Positions 46,427-52,746 of a stretch of 64,000 nucleotides of DNA are shown here, in pieces. The number at the start of each line of letters is the position of its first letter. The first letter of the stretch is position 1. The DNA is from Terriglobia bacterium (GTDB taxonomy: Bacteria; Acidobacteriota; Terriglobia; Bryobacterales; Bryobacteraceae): assembly GCA_020073305.1 (NCBI GenBank), contig JAIQFK010000003.1, positions 281,360 through 345,359 of the forward strand, given 5' to 3'. Below the pieces are notes generated by a model. It was not told where the DNA came from. It did not search any database and saw only the letters and a program-made list of their open reading frames with translations. A program made the translations under genes and the position numbers.

Positions 46427-46521
46427 TATGGTTTCCGCTGTCCCCTCTTCGAAATGTCGATTATTTCACAGCTTCCTGGCTTCGCCGTCCGAACTCGGGT
46501 CGTGCACCGAGTCCGCATCAT

Positions 46522-47466
46522 TCAGCCTGTTGCCGGTCCCCGTTTTTCAACAAGACTCTTGGGCTTCGTTTTCAGACTCGGCGGTTTCGCCGGCGCTGCC
46601 GGAGCCGGCTCTGCATTCTCCACCGGTTCAGGCGGCGCTGGCCCGGCATGCGGTGCGGGCTTGCAGCTTCCGATCGTTACCAGAAAACTCGCTGCCGTCT
46701 TCCAATGCTCCCCAGTCCGATTTTCGATCACGAACGATTTGGACGGCGCATCCGCCCGGACTCTCCATCCCTCAGACCCGGCTTCAGCAGCTACACGCTG
46801 GAGCGTAATCGGCCGCTCACTGGTGCGGCGGATGATCCACGTCTCGCCGCTGTTCGGCGACTCGTAAAGCTCGTAGCGCGACGCGTCGGCCGACTCCATG
46901 CGATCGATCACCATTGTGCCGTCCGTTGCCGATCGAAACCAAAACTCCTTGATAGCCCCTCCGCCTCCTTCGCCGAATATGGGCCGCATCCGCCAGTTCT
47001 TCCCGCCATCGGAACTGATCAAAAGGAAAGGATCCCGGGAAACCGGAACCAGCGTTTCGCCGCTGATCCATCCGTTTTGGAAATCGATGAACTGGATATG
47101 ATTCAGTCCCGTGCCTCGCATGCGTTCGTAGGGTTCATGCCAGGTTGCGCCGCCATCCTCGCTGGCCACTACCACCGAGTAAAGGGTGGTGGATTCGGTG
47201 TGGATGTTCCCCAACACGATGATCCGGTTGCCGACCGTGTCCATAGCGGAGAGTTCGAGGTAGATGGGACACGGTTGCTCTTCCGAGCAACTCATACCCG
47301 CCCATTGCATATCGTCATCGGTGCACTGGAAGGGCAGCAGCAGGGGCTTGCCATCGTAGCGCAGCTCAGGCGCCGGCTCGGGTTCTGTTTTGGCTGGGTC
47401 CGCTTTCGGCGGGTCTTGTGCGAAAACTGTGCACAAGAATACAGATGCCGCAAGCGCGAGTCTCAT
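46522..47466 (-). CDS. Exported BNR/sialidase-like repeat protein
   Basis: The 314-residue product has a signal peptide (MRLALAASVFLCTVFAQ) and three Asp-box motifs of the BNR type: SEDGGATW, SSDGGKNW and SPNSGETW, spaced as in beta-propeller blades. Two cysteine pairs occur early (QCTDDDMQWAGMSCSEEQPC). The C-terminus is a Pro/Ala/Glu tail. BNR repeats occur in sialidases and in photosystem II assembly-like proteins, but no catalytic residues can be assigned. Possibly a structural exported protein. Confidence 0.75.
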   Translation of the reverse strand: MRLALAASVFLCTVFAQDPPKADPAKTEPEPAPELRYDGKPLLLPFQCTDDDMQWAGMSCSEEQPCPIYLELSAMDTVGNRIIVLGNIHTESTTLYSVVVASEDGGATWHEPYERMRGTGLNHIQFIDFQNGWISGETLVPVSRDPFLLISSDGGKNWRMRPIFGEGGGGAIKEFWFRSATDGTMVIDRMESADASRYELYESPNSGETWIIRRTSERPITLQRVAAEAGSEGWRVRADAPSKSFVIENRTGEHWKTAASFLVTIGSCKPAPHAGPAPPEPVENAEPAPAAPAKPPSLKTKPKSLVEKRGPATG

Positions 47467-47692
47467 GCTGCGAACGATTTTAGCTCAGGGCAACCTGGCT
47501 CGGAACGTGAGATAAGGTCCCGATTAGGAACTGTTCTGCAACGTTTGTTACATATTCGTCGGGCGCGGGAAATTCTACAAATTTTCGTAACAAAATCCGC
47601 CGCTACGCCGTCTCATAAGTAAATCCCCGTTACGACAGCGGGCGCACTCACCCCTATCACCCAATAATGCGCCCGCTTATTTTTGTCGTCGG
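47467..47692. other. Intergenic stretch with inverted repeats, no gene seen
   Basis: This 226-base spacer between the BNR gene start and the cysK stop holds no convincing open frame. It contains TTTGTTAC at 47544-47551 matched by GTAACAAA at 47587-47594, and a strong stem-loop at 47637-47677 described separately. A small plus-strand transcript is possible but not shown. Confidence 0.4.
47637..47677 (+). terminator. Stem-loop followed by T-rich run, terminator-like on the plus strand
   Basis: AGCGGGCGCA (47637-47646) pairs perfectly with TGCGCCCGCT (47668-47677), and the right arm is followed by TATTTTTG. Read on the plus strand this is a factor-independent terminator, yet no plus-strand gene is known before it. 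On the minus strand it lies 16 bases after the cysK stop but lacks a following T run, so it may only protect the 3' end. Confidence 0.5.
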
Positions 47693-48649
47693 TTAGTCCT
47701 CAAACATCCCTTCAAACAGCGGGCTGGTGAGATAACGTTCGGCCGCGTCGGGTAGCACCACCACAAAGGTCTTGCCTTTGAACTCCGGCAGGTATGCGAG
47801 CCGTAGAGCGGCTGCGACAGCCGCTCCGCAGGAAACTCCTGAGAGGATTCCCTCCTCCTTGGCCAGCCGCCGCGCCATCTCAATCGACTCCTCGCTGGTC
47901 ACCGTCTCCACGCGATCCACCATCGACAAGTCCAGGGTGTCTGGAATGAAGCCCGCTCCGATTCCTTGAATCGCGTGCGGGCCGGGACGCAGCGGTTGAT
48001 GGTTGAGCGTCTGTGTGATTACCGCGCTGGTCGTTGGCTCGACCCCCACCGAGATGATCTTTTTGCCCATTTGCTGCTTGATGTACCGCGACACGCCGCT
48101 AATGGTGCCACCGGTGCCGACTCCCGATACGAGCACGTCGATCGCGCCCTCGGTGTCCTCCCAGATCTCCGGACCCGTCGTCTTGAAGTGGATCTCCGGA
48201 TTGGCTGGATTCTTGAACTGCTGCAGCAGAACGTAACGGTCGGGGTCGGAGGCCACCAGATCCTCGCATCGTTTGATAGCGGCGTTCATGCCTTCCGCTC
48301 CGCTGGTCAGAATTAGTTTGGCGCCCAGGATCTTCAAGACTTTGCGCCGCTCGACCGACATCGTCTCCGGCATCGCCAGAGTGATCGGGTAGCCACGCGC
48401 CGCGGCCACGAATGCCAGCGCGATACCGGTGTTGCCGCTGGTTGGCTCGATCAGCTCTTTGCCGGGCTTGAGTACACCGCGCTTCTCGGCGTCCCAGATC
48501 ATCGAGGCCCCGATCCGGCATTTCACCGAATAGGCCGGGTTGCGGCCCTCGATCTTCGCCAGCAGGGTCGCCGGGGCCCCTTTGGTGATTCGATTCAGGC
48601 GCACCAGAGGCGTGCGGCCAATGCTCAGGGAATTGTCTGCGTAGATCAA
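47693..48649 (-). CDS. cysK: Cysteine synthase A (O-acetylserine sulfhydrylase)
   Basis: The 318-residue PLP enzyme makes cysteine from O-acetylserine and sulfide. The lysine is K43 in [10 protein letters not shown], the phosphate-binding loop is [12 protein letters not shown] and the substrate loop [10 protein letters not shown]. The start is TTG at 48649 ([15 protein letters not shown]), with GGGAG upstream inside the end of the Rrf2 gene; the frame continues upstream but only through the regulator's coding sequence. It lies just after the Rrf2 gene, so regulator and enzyme form one unit. Confidence 0.94.
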   Translation of the reverse strand: MIYADNSLSIGRTPLVRLNRITKGAPATLLAKIEGRNPAYSVKCRIGASMIWDAEKRGVLKPGKELIEPTSGNTGIALAFVAAARGYPITLAMPETMSVERRKVLKILGAKLILTSGAEGMNAAIKRCEDLVASDPDRYVLLQQFKNPANPEIHFKTTGPEIWEDTEGAIDVLVSGVGTGGTISGVSRYIKQQMGKKIISVGVEPTTSAVITQTLNHQPLRPGPHAIQGIGAGFIPDTLDLSMVDRVETVTSEESIEMARRLAKEEGILSGVSCGAAVAAALRLAYLPEFKGKTFVVVLPDAAERYLTSPLFEGMFED

Positions 48650-48654
48650 GTTGT

Positions 48655-49080
48655 TTATATCTCCCAATTCGGCACGAACCGCGCGCGCTTCTCTTTCCAC
48701 GCGCGCTGTAAGTCCGCGAAGGACGTCTGATCGAGCACTTCAGAGACCGCGGAATTCACCCGCTGCCACATGTCCCCAAACGGCGATTCCGCCTGGCGGC
48801 GCACGCGCGATTTTTCGTCTCTTGCCCCTTCAATGAAGCGCAGCACCTCACCCACTCTGATCGCGTCCGCCGGCCGGGCCAGCAAATATCCGCCTTCCGC
48901 GCCGCGCCGCGACTCCACGAATCCACCCTGCTTGAGACTGGCCAGAATCAACTCCAGAAACTTTTGAGGGATCTTCTGCCGTCTGGCGATATCCGCGATC
49001 TTCACAGGTTGACCCCAAGGCTGCGACGCCAGGTCAAAGATCGCGTGCAGCGCGTACTCGCCCTTAACAGAGATGTTCAT
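48655..49080 (-). CDS. Rrf2-family transcriptional regulator (CymR-like)
   Basis: The 141-residue protein starts [18 protein letters not shown], the typical Rrf2 opening, followed by winged helix [20 protein letters not shown], and the wing [13 protein letters not shown]. It has no cysteines at all, so it cannot bind an Fe-S cluster like IscR or NsrR. This resembles CymR, which instead responds to cysteine synthase (CysK) in Gram-positive bacteria. It is followed by cysK after 5 bases, which strongly supports control of cysteine synthesis. Confidence 0.9.
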   Translation of the reverse strand: MNISVKGEYALHAIFDLASQPWGQPVKIADIARRQKIPQKFLELILASLKQGGFVESRRGAEGGYLLARPADAIRVGEVLRFIEGARDEKSRVRRQAESPFGDMWQRVNSAVSEVLDQTSFADLQRAWKEKRARFVPNWEI

Positions 49081-49095
49081 CGAAGGGTGTCAAGC

Positions 49096-49144
49096 AATCT
49101 CCAGTATTCAACTAGAGATTATTCAAAAAGCCGGAGAGAGTCAA
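49096..49144 (-). promoter_or_regulatory. Promoter and candidate operator of the Rrf2-cysK unit
   Basis: On the minus strand TTGACT (49144-49139) and TAATCT (49121-49116) are 17 bases apart, a good sigma70 pair. The -10 box overlaps an inverted repeat AATCTC-N13-GAGATT (49096-49101 and 49115-49120). The repeat lies between the -10 box and the start codon, where an autoregulating Rrf2 protein could act. Confidence 0.6.
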
Positions 49145-49251
49145 TTTTTGGAGGGGAGTTTTAGGAGGGAAAACCTGGACTGCCGCGCAACTCCGAATGG
49201 AAGAACAGGCTGCGCGGCTATCCAGCAGATGTGTTGAAAGCGCGGCAGCGA

Positions 49252-49407
49252 CTACTTCGTCTCTTCCTTCTTCTCAGCCTTCTTCTTCTTGCTCTTGGAT
49301 TTCTTCTTCTCTTCCTTCTTTGCGGGCTCGTCCGGGCGTGCGAACGACACGGCGGCAAGACCGGTCAGCAAAGACAGGCCGAGCAGGGCGGTCATCAATT
49401 TCTTCAT
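49252..49407 (-). CDS. Small exported Lys/Glu-rich protein
   Basis: A 51-residue frame starts at ATG 49407 with AAAGGAGAA upstream. It begins MKKLMTALLGLSLLTGLAAV, a textbook signal peptide cut near SFA-RPDEP. The mature part, about 28 residues, is almost only Lys and Glu with some Ser (KKEEKKKSKSKKKKAEKKEE). No function is known; such highly charged tails could bind nucleic acid, LPS or polyphosphate. It is not part of the Rrf2 transcript for sure, as a promoter lies between. Length and signal make it a real gene. Confidence 0.8.
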   Translation of the reverse strand: MKKLMTALLGLSLLTGLAAVSFARPDEPAKKEEKKKSKSKKKKAEKKEETK

Positions 49408-49517
49408 TTTTGTATTTCTCCTTTGGGGCGACGATATTCTCGTCTGAGCTGTATGATATCGGACCTGACATGAATTGGGCCTTAATCCATTATTAAAATC
49501 GCTTCATCAAGCGCCGG

Positions 49518-49561
49518 TCACAAGCGTACAAAAGCGGCTGCGTCCCCGCAACCGCTTGTGA
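49518..49561. other. Strong nested stem-loop before the HU/TIR pair
   Basis: TCACAAGCG (49518-49526) is matched by CGCTTGTGA (49553-49561), with further pairing inside (AAGCGG...CCGCTT, TGCG...CGCA). It has no T run, so a classic terminator is unlikely. It lies about 75 bases before the HU-like gene and may be a leader structure or a short repeat. Confidence 0.4.
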
Positions 49562-49637
49562 TTTCAATTGGTTGCCGGATCCAACGCACCGCTGTCGCCC
49601 TCTATTCAATCGTGCCGCGTTGCTAGCATGAAACCAG

Positions 49638-49853
49638 ATGAAGAAGTCGGAGCTGGCCACGCGGCTGGCCAAACAAGCCGGTGTTTCCCCCGCTGAAGCC
49701 GCCGATCAGTTGGATCACGTCGTCAGCCAGATCATTTCCAATCTCAAAAAGGGACAGGGTGCTCAGCTTCCGGGACTCGGTGAATTCAAGCCGGGTGCGA
49801 AGTGGAACTTCAAGTTCGAACGTCAAGGGTCTGGGCGCCGTGGAAAACGGTAG
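49638..49853 (+). CDS. Short HU-like protein lacking the DNA-binding arms
   Basis: The 71-residue product starts MKKSELATRLAKQAGVSPAE, matching the helical N-terminus of HU/IHF proteins, then LDHVVSQIISNLKKGQGAQL and the HU strand motif PGLGEFKPG. The usual arm region (R-x-NPxTG) that grips DNA is missing; the protein ends FKFERQGSGRRGKR, a basic tail. It may dimerise but bind DNA weakly or by its tail. It overlaps, in another frame, the TIR gene by 14 bases. The segment PGLGEF-KPG is echoed in that partner. Confidence 0.75.
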   Translation: MKKSELATRLAKQAGVSPAEAADQLDHVVSQIISNLKKGQGAQLPGLGEFKPGAKWNFKFERQGSGRRGKR

Positions 49854-50406
49854 CTGGTCGTCGACCGTGCAAGTGGCGCGGATCCTGCGCGACTGCCTGG
49901 AAGAAGGCAAGACGGTGGTGATCGATGGCCTCGGCGCCTTCCGCCCTCATGGCAAGCGCGGCTACCGTTTCCTGGCGCGCACGGCGCCTACGGTCTTTGT
50001 GGCTTATGTTCAAGAAGACACAAAAACGGTAGAGCGGCTGTGCGATGCGCTGGAGAAACAGGGTTTCGATCCCTGGTTCGACCGCCGCAAGTTGCTCCCG
50101 GGCCAGAACTGGCCACGCTCCATCGAGGATGCCATCGAGGCCACGGACTTCGCCATTGCCTGCTTCTCGCACCACTCGGTCACCAAGAAAGGCGGGTTTC
50201 AGGCCGAAATCCGCTACGCGCTGGATTGCGCGCGCCGCGTTCCGCTCGATGACGTTTTTCTGATTCCGGTGCGGCTGGATGACTGCCGCATGCCCTCCCG
50301 CATCCGGCGTGAGATTCAGTACATCGATCTGTTTCCGGATTGGGACCGCGGTTTCCGGCGCATCGCCAGCGTCATCACCCGCCAGCTCCGAAGACGAGCC
50401 GCCTAA
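49840..50406 (+). CDS. TIR-domain protein with half-HU-like N-terminus
   Basis: The 188-residue product (GTG start at 49840) has two parts. Residues 8-45 (VARILRDCLEEGKTVVIDGL, GAFRPHGKRGYRFLA) repeat the second half of HU: helix, strand, GLG-x-F-[KR]-P, and match the upstream HU-like protein. From about residue 50 a TIR fold follows: VFVAYVQED, GFDPWFDRRKLLPGQNWPRS, ATDFAIACFS, and the putative catalytic E123 in FQAEIRYAL. Bacterial TIR domains often hydrolyse NAD in immunity. The frame is open further upstream but in antisense to nothing; GTG 49840 is favoured by overlap coupling. Convergent with the TPR gene, overlapping by 4 bases. Confidence 0.8.
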   Translation: MENGSWSSTVQVARILRDCLEEGKTVVIDGLGAFRPHGKRGYRFLARTAPTVFVAYVQEDTKTVERLCDALEKQGFDPWFDRRKLLPGQNWPRSIEDAIEATDFAIACFSHHSVTKKGGFQAEIRYALDCARRVPLDDVFLIPVRLDDCRMPSRIRREIQYIDLFPDWDRGFRRIASVITRQLRRRAA

Positions 50407-50822
50407 CTCTTTGCCTTGGGGAGTTTCGTGAGTTTCTTGCGAATTTCCGGGAGGCGCTTGTCGTCAGCCGCCAGTGCAGCGAACTTCTCGTACGCTTCAC
50501 GCGCGGTGCTCCAGTCTTTCTCCTTCTCAGCCGCTTCCCCCAAACGCAGAAAGGCTTCGGCGAAATTCGGGTTCCACCTGGTGGCCTCCCGAAACCGCTG
50601 CGCCGCCGCCCGGAACTTCCCTTTGTGGAAATAGAAATTTCCGATGCGCATTTCCTTGTCCGCCTGAAGCGGATTGAAGGAGTACTCTTTCGGCTTCTCG
50701 GCCTCATCCTCCTCGGGCGGAGCCTGCTCCTGTTGCGCGGGCGGTTTCTGTTCGGTGGGCTTTTGCTGGGCCGCCACAAGGGAGGTCCAGCAAAGGAAAG
50801 CCAGTCCCAGCCAGCGTGACAT
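50403..50822 (-). CDS. Exported TPR-repeat protein
   Basis: The 139-residue product starts MSRWLGLAFLCWTSLVAAQQ, a signal peptide, then a Pro/Glu/Gln-rich linker (residues 20-45) and two TPR-type units: RIGNFYFHKGKFRAAAQRFR and LGEAAEKEKDWSTAREAYEK. ATG 50822 is preferred over an upstream ATG at 50870 that lies inside the uvrC start. It is divergent from uvrC with only 12 bases between the start codons, so each promoter lies within the other gene. Role unknown; TPRs usually bind partners. Confidence 0.78.
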   Translation of the reverse strand: MSRWLGLAFLCWTSLVAAQQKPTEQKPPAQQEQAPPEEDEAEKPKEYSFNPLQADKEMRIGNFYFHKGKFRAAAQRFREATRWNPNFAEAFLRLGEAAEKEKDWSTAREAYEKFAALAADDKRLPEIRKKLTKLPKAKS

Positions 50823-50834
50823 AATTGAATTATA

Positions 50835-52658
50835 TTGCCAGCCGTAGAACTCCGAGAAAAAGCTGCACAACTGCCACTCGGGCCCGGAGTGTATCTGTAC
50901 AAAGACGCGGCCGGGCGGGTGATCTACGTCGGAAAAGCCAAGAGCCTGCGGCTGCGGGTGCGCAGTTACTTCTCCGATGATCGCCTTGCCGACGCCAAAA
51001 CGGGCACGCTGATTTCCGAAGCCACGGACATCGACTACATCCTGGTTGACAACAACAAAGAAGCGCTGGCGCTCGAGAACAACCTCATCAAGCAGTGGAA
51101 GCCGCGGTTCAACATCCTGCTGCGGGATGACAAGACGTACCCCTACATCAAGCTCACCATCGAAAAATACGCGCGCGTATACGTGACGCGCCGGCTGCGC
51201 AAGGACGGTTCAACGTACTACGGCCCGTTCTTTCCGGCGAACCTGGCGCACCGGCTGGTGAAGTTTATCCATCGCGCTTTCCTTGTGCCCTCGTGCAAGG
51301 TGGATCTCACGCGTCATCATCCCAAGCCCTGCCTGCAGTATCACATTCACCGTTGTCTGGGTCCTTGCGTGGAGGGCTTGACGACCGACGACGCCTACGC
51401 CGCCGCGGTAAAGAACGTGAAACTGTTCCTGGAGGGAAGGCACGCAGACCTGGCGGCCAGCCTGCGCCAGCGGATGCAGGATGCTTCCGATGAGACGCGA
51501 TTCGAAGAGGCCGCTTCGCTGCGCGACCTGCTCTCGACAGTCGAGGAGATGGAAGAACGGCAGAAGATGGCCGCGGCCAAGGGCGATGATATCGACATTT
51601 TCGCGGCCTATGCCGAGCCCCCGTTAGTGGCGCTCAACCTGTTTCACCTGCGCAACGGCCAGATCGTGGACCGGCGCGAATTCTTTTGGGAGGACCAGCC
51701 CGATTTCGACGAGCCGCAGTTCTTCTCGGCGCTGATCAAGCAGATCTACATCGACCAGCAGCACATCCCATCCATTATTCACGTGCCGGTGGATTTCGAA
51801 GACCGCGAGGCGCTCGAAGAACTGCTGTCGGAGAAACGTGGGCGGAAGGTCGAGATCCACACGCCGCAACGCGGGCAGAAGAAAGCGATGCTCAACCTGG
51901 TGGAGACCAACGCAAAGCACAGTTTCGACCAGCGCTTCCGCGTGATGAAGCCGTCGTCTCGAGCCATTCAGGAAGCCTTGCAGGATACGCTGGGCCTGCC
52001 GGACGCGCCCAAGCGCATCGAGTGCTTCGATGTCTCGCACATTCAGGGCACCGATAAAGTGGCCAGCATGGTGGTGTGGGAAGACGGGCGCATGAAGAAG
52101 TCGGACTACCGCAAGTTCATCATCCGCAGCGTGGTGGGCAACGACGACTTCGCCAGCATGCGCGAGGTGGTGACGCGGCGTTACTCGCGGGTGCAGCAGG
52201 AAAATCAGGCGATGCCCGGTCTGGTGCTGATCGATGGCGGCCTCGGGCAACTGCACTCCGCCGCGGACTCGCTCGAGGCGCTTGGGATCATCAATCAGCC
52301 GCTGGCATCCATCGCCAAGCGCGAGGAAATCATTTACGTTTACGGGCAGGAGAACGAGCCGGTGATGCTCGACCGCTTTTCGCCGATCCTGCATCTCATC
52401 CAGTCGATCCGCGACGAGGCGCACCGCTTCGCGGTGACGTTTCACCGCACACGGCGCAACGCCGCGCGGCTTACCTCGGAGCTGGACCAGATCCCTGGCG
52501 TGGGAGCGAAAACCGTGCAGAAGCTGTTGCGCGGGCTTGGGAGCCCGGAACTGGTTCGGGCTGCGTCGGAGGACGAACTGGCGCGCGTGGTGGGCCGGGC
52601 GGCAGCGCGACGGGTCCGGGAGTTCTATGCACCCGTGGTGCATCCGGAGACGGTGTGA
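50835..52658 (+). CDS. uvrC: UvrABC system protein C (excinuclease)
   Basis: The 607-residue protein is UvrC, which makes both incisions during nucleotide excision repair. The N-terminal GIY-YIG nuclease domain starts GPGVYLYKDAAGRVIYVGKA (residues 16-35). The UVR domain that binds UvrB is at about 210-240 (DETRFEEAASLRDLL), the RNase H-like 5'-nuclease domain includes CFDVSHIQGTDKVASMV and DGGLGQLHSA, and an HhH pair ends the protein (DQIPGVGAKTVQKLLRGLGS). The start is TTG at 50835 without clear Shine-Dalgarno. Confidence 0.96.
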   Translation: MPAVELREKAAQLPLGPGVYLYKDAAGRVIYVGKAKSLRLRVRSYFSDDRLADAKTGTLISEATDIDYILVDNNKEALALENNLIKQWKPRFNILLRDDKTYPYIKLTIEKYARVYVTRRLRKDGSTYYGPFFPANLAHRLVKFIHRAFLVPSCKVDLTRHHPKPCLQYHIHRCLGPCVEGLTTDDAYAAAVKNVKLFLEGRHADLAASLRQRMQDASDETRFEEAASLRDLLSTVEEMEERQKMAAAKGDDIDIFAAYAEPPLVALNLFHLRNGQIVDRREFFWEDQPDFDEPQFFSALIKQIYIDQQHIPSIIHVPVDFEDREALEELLSEKRGRKVEIHTPQRGQKKAMLNLVETNAKHSFDQRFRVMKPSSRAIQEALQDTLGLPDAPKRIECFDVSHIQGTDKVASMVVWEDGRMKKSDYRKFIIRSVVGNDDFASMREVVTRRYSRVQQENQAMPGLVLIDGGLGQLHSAADSLEALGIINQPLASIAKREEIIYVYGQENEPVMLDRFSPILHLIQSIRDEAHRFAVTFHRTRRNAARLTSELDQIPGVGAKTVQKLLRGLGSPELVRAASEDELARVVGRAAARRVREFYAPVVHPETV

Positions 52659-52720
52659 GCGAGATGCGCAAGTTAGTGCCGCTCATCCGGGCGCGGCTCA
52701 ACAAGACCTGCTCATGCTAA
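52655..52720 (+). pseudogene. Cut-short reading frame directly after uvrC
   Basis: A GTG overlaps the uvrC stop and opens a frame VSEMRKLVPLIRARLNKT followed by CSC and a stop. The first 18 residues have normal high-GC codon use; the stop falls where the lower-GC dockerin insert begins. It looks like the start of a gene that once followed uvrC and was cut by an insertion or deletion. I do not recognise its family. Confidence 0.35.
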
Positions 52721-52746
52721 CGAACCCGTTGCGACAGGCCACTAGC

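Noticed and set aside
49681..49839. Upstream extension of the TIR reading frame into the HU-like gene
   Set aside because: It is the HU-like gene read in another frame and has no family similarity; GTG 49840 gives coupled overlap and starts just before the half-HU segment.
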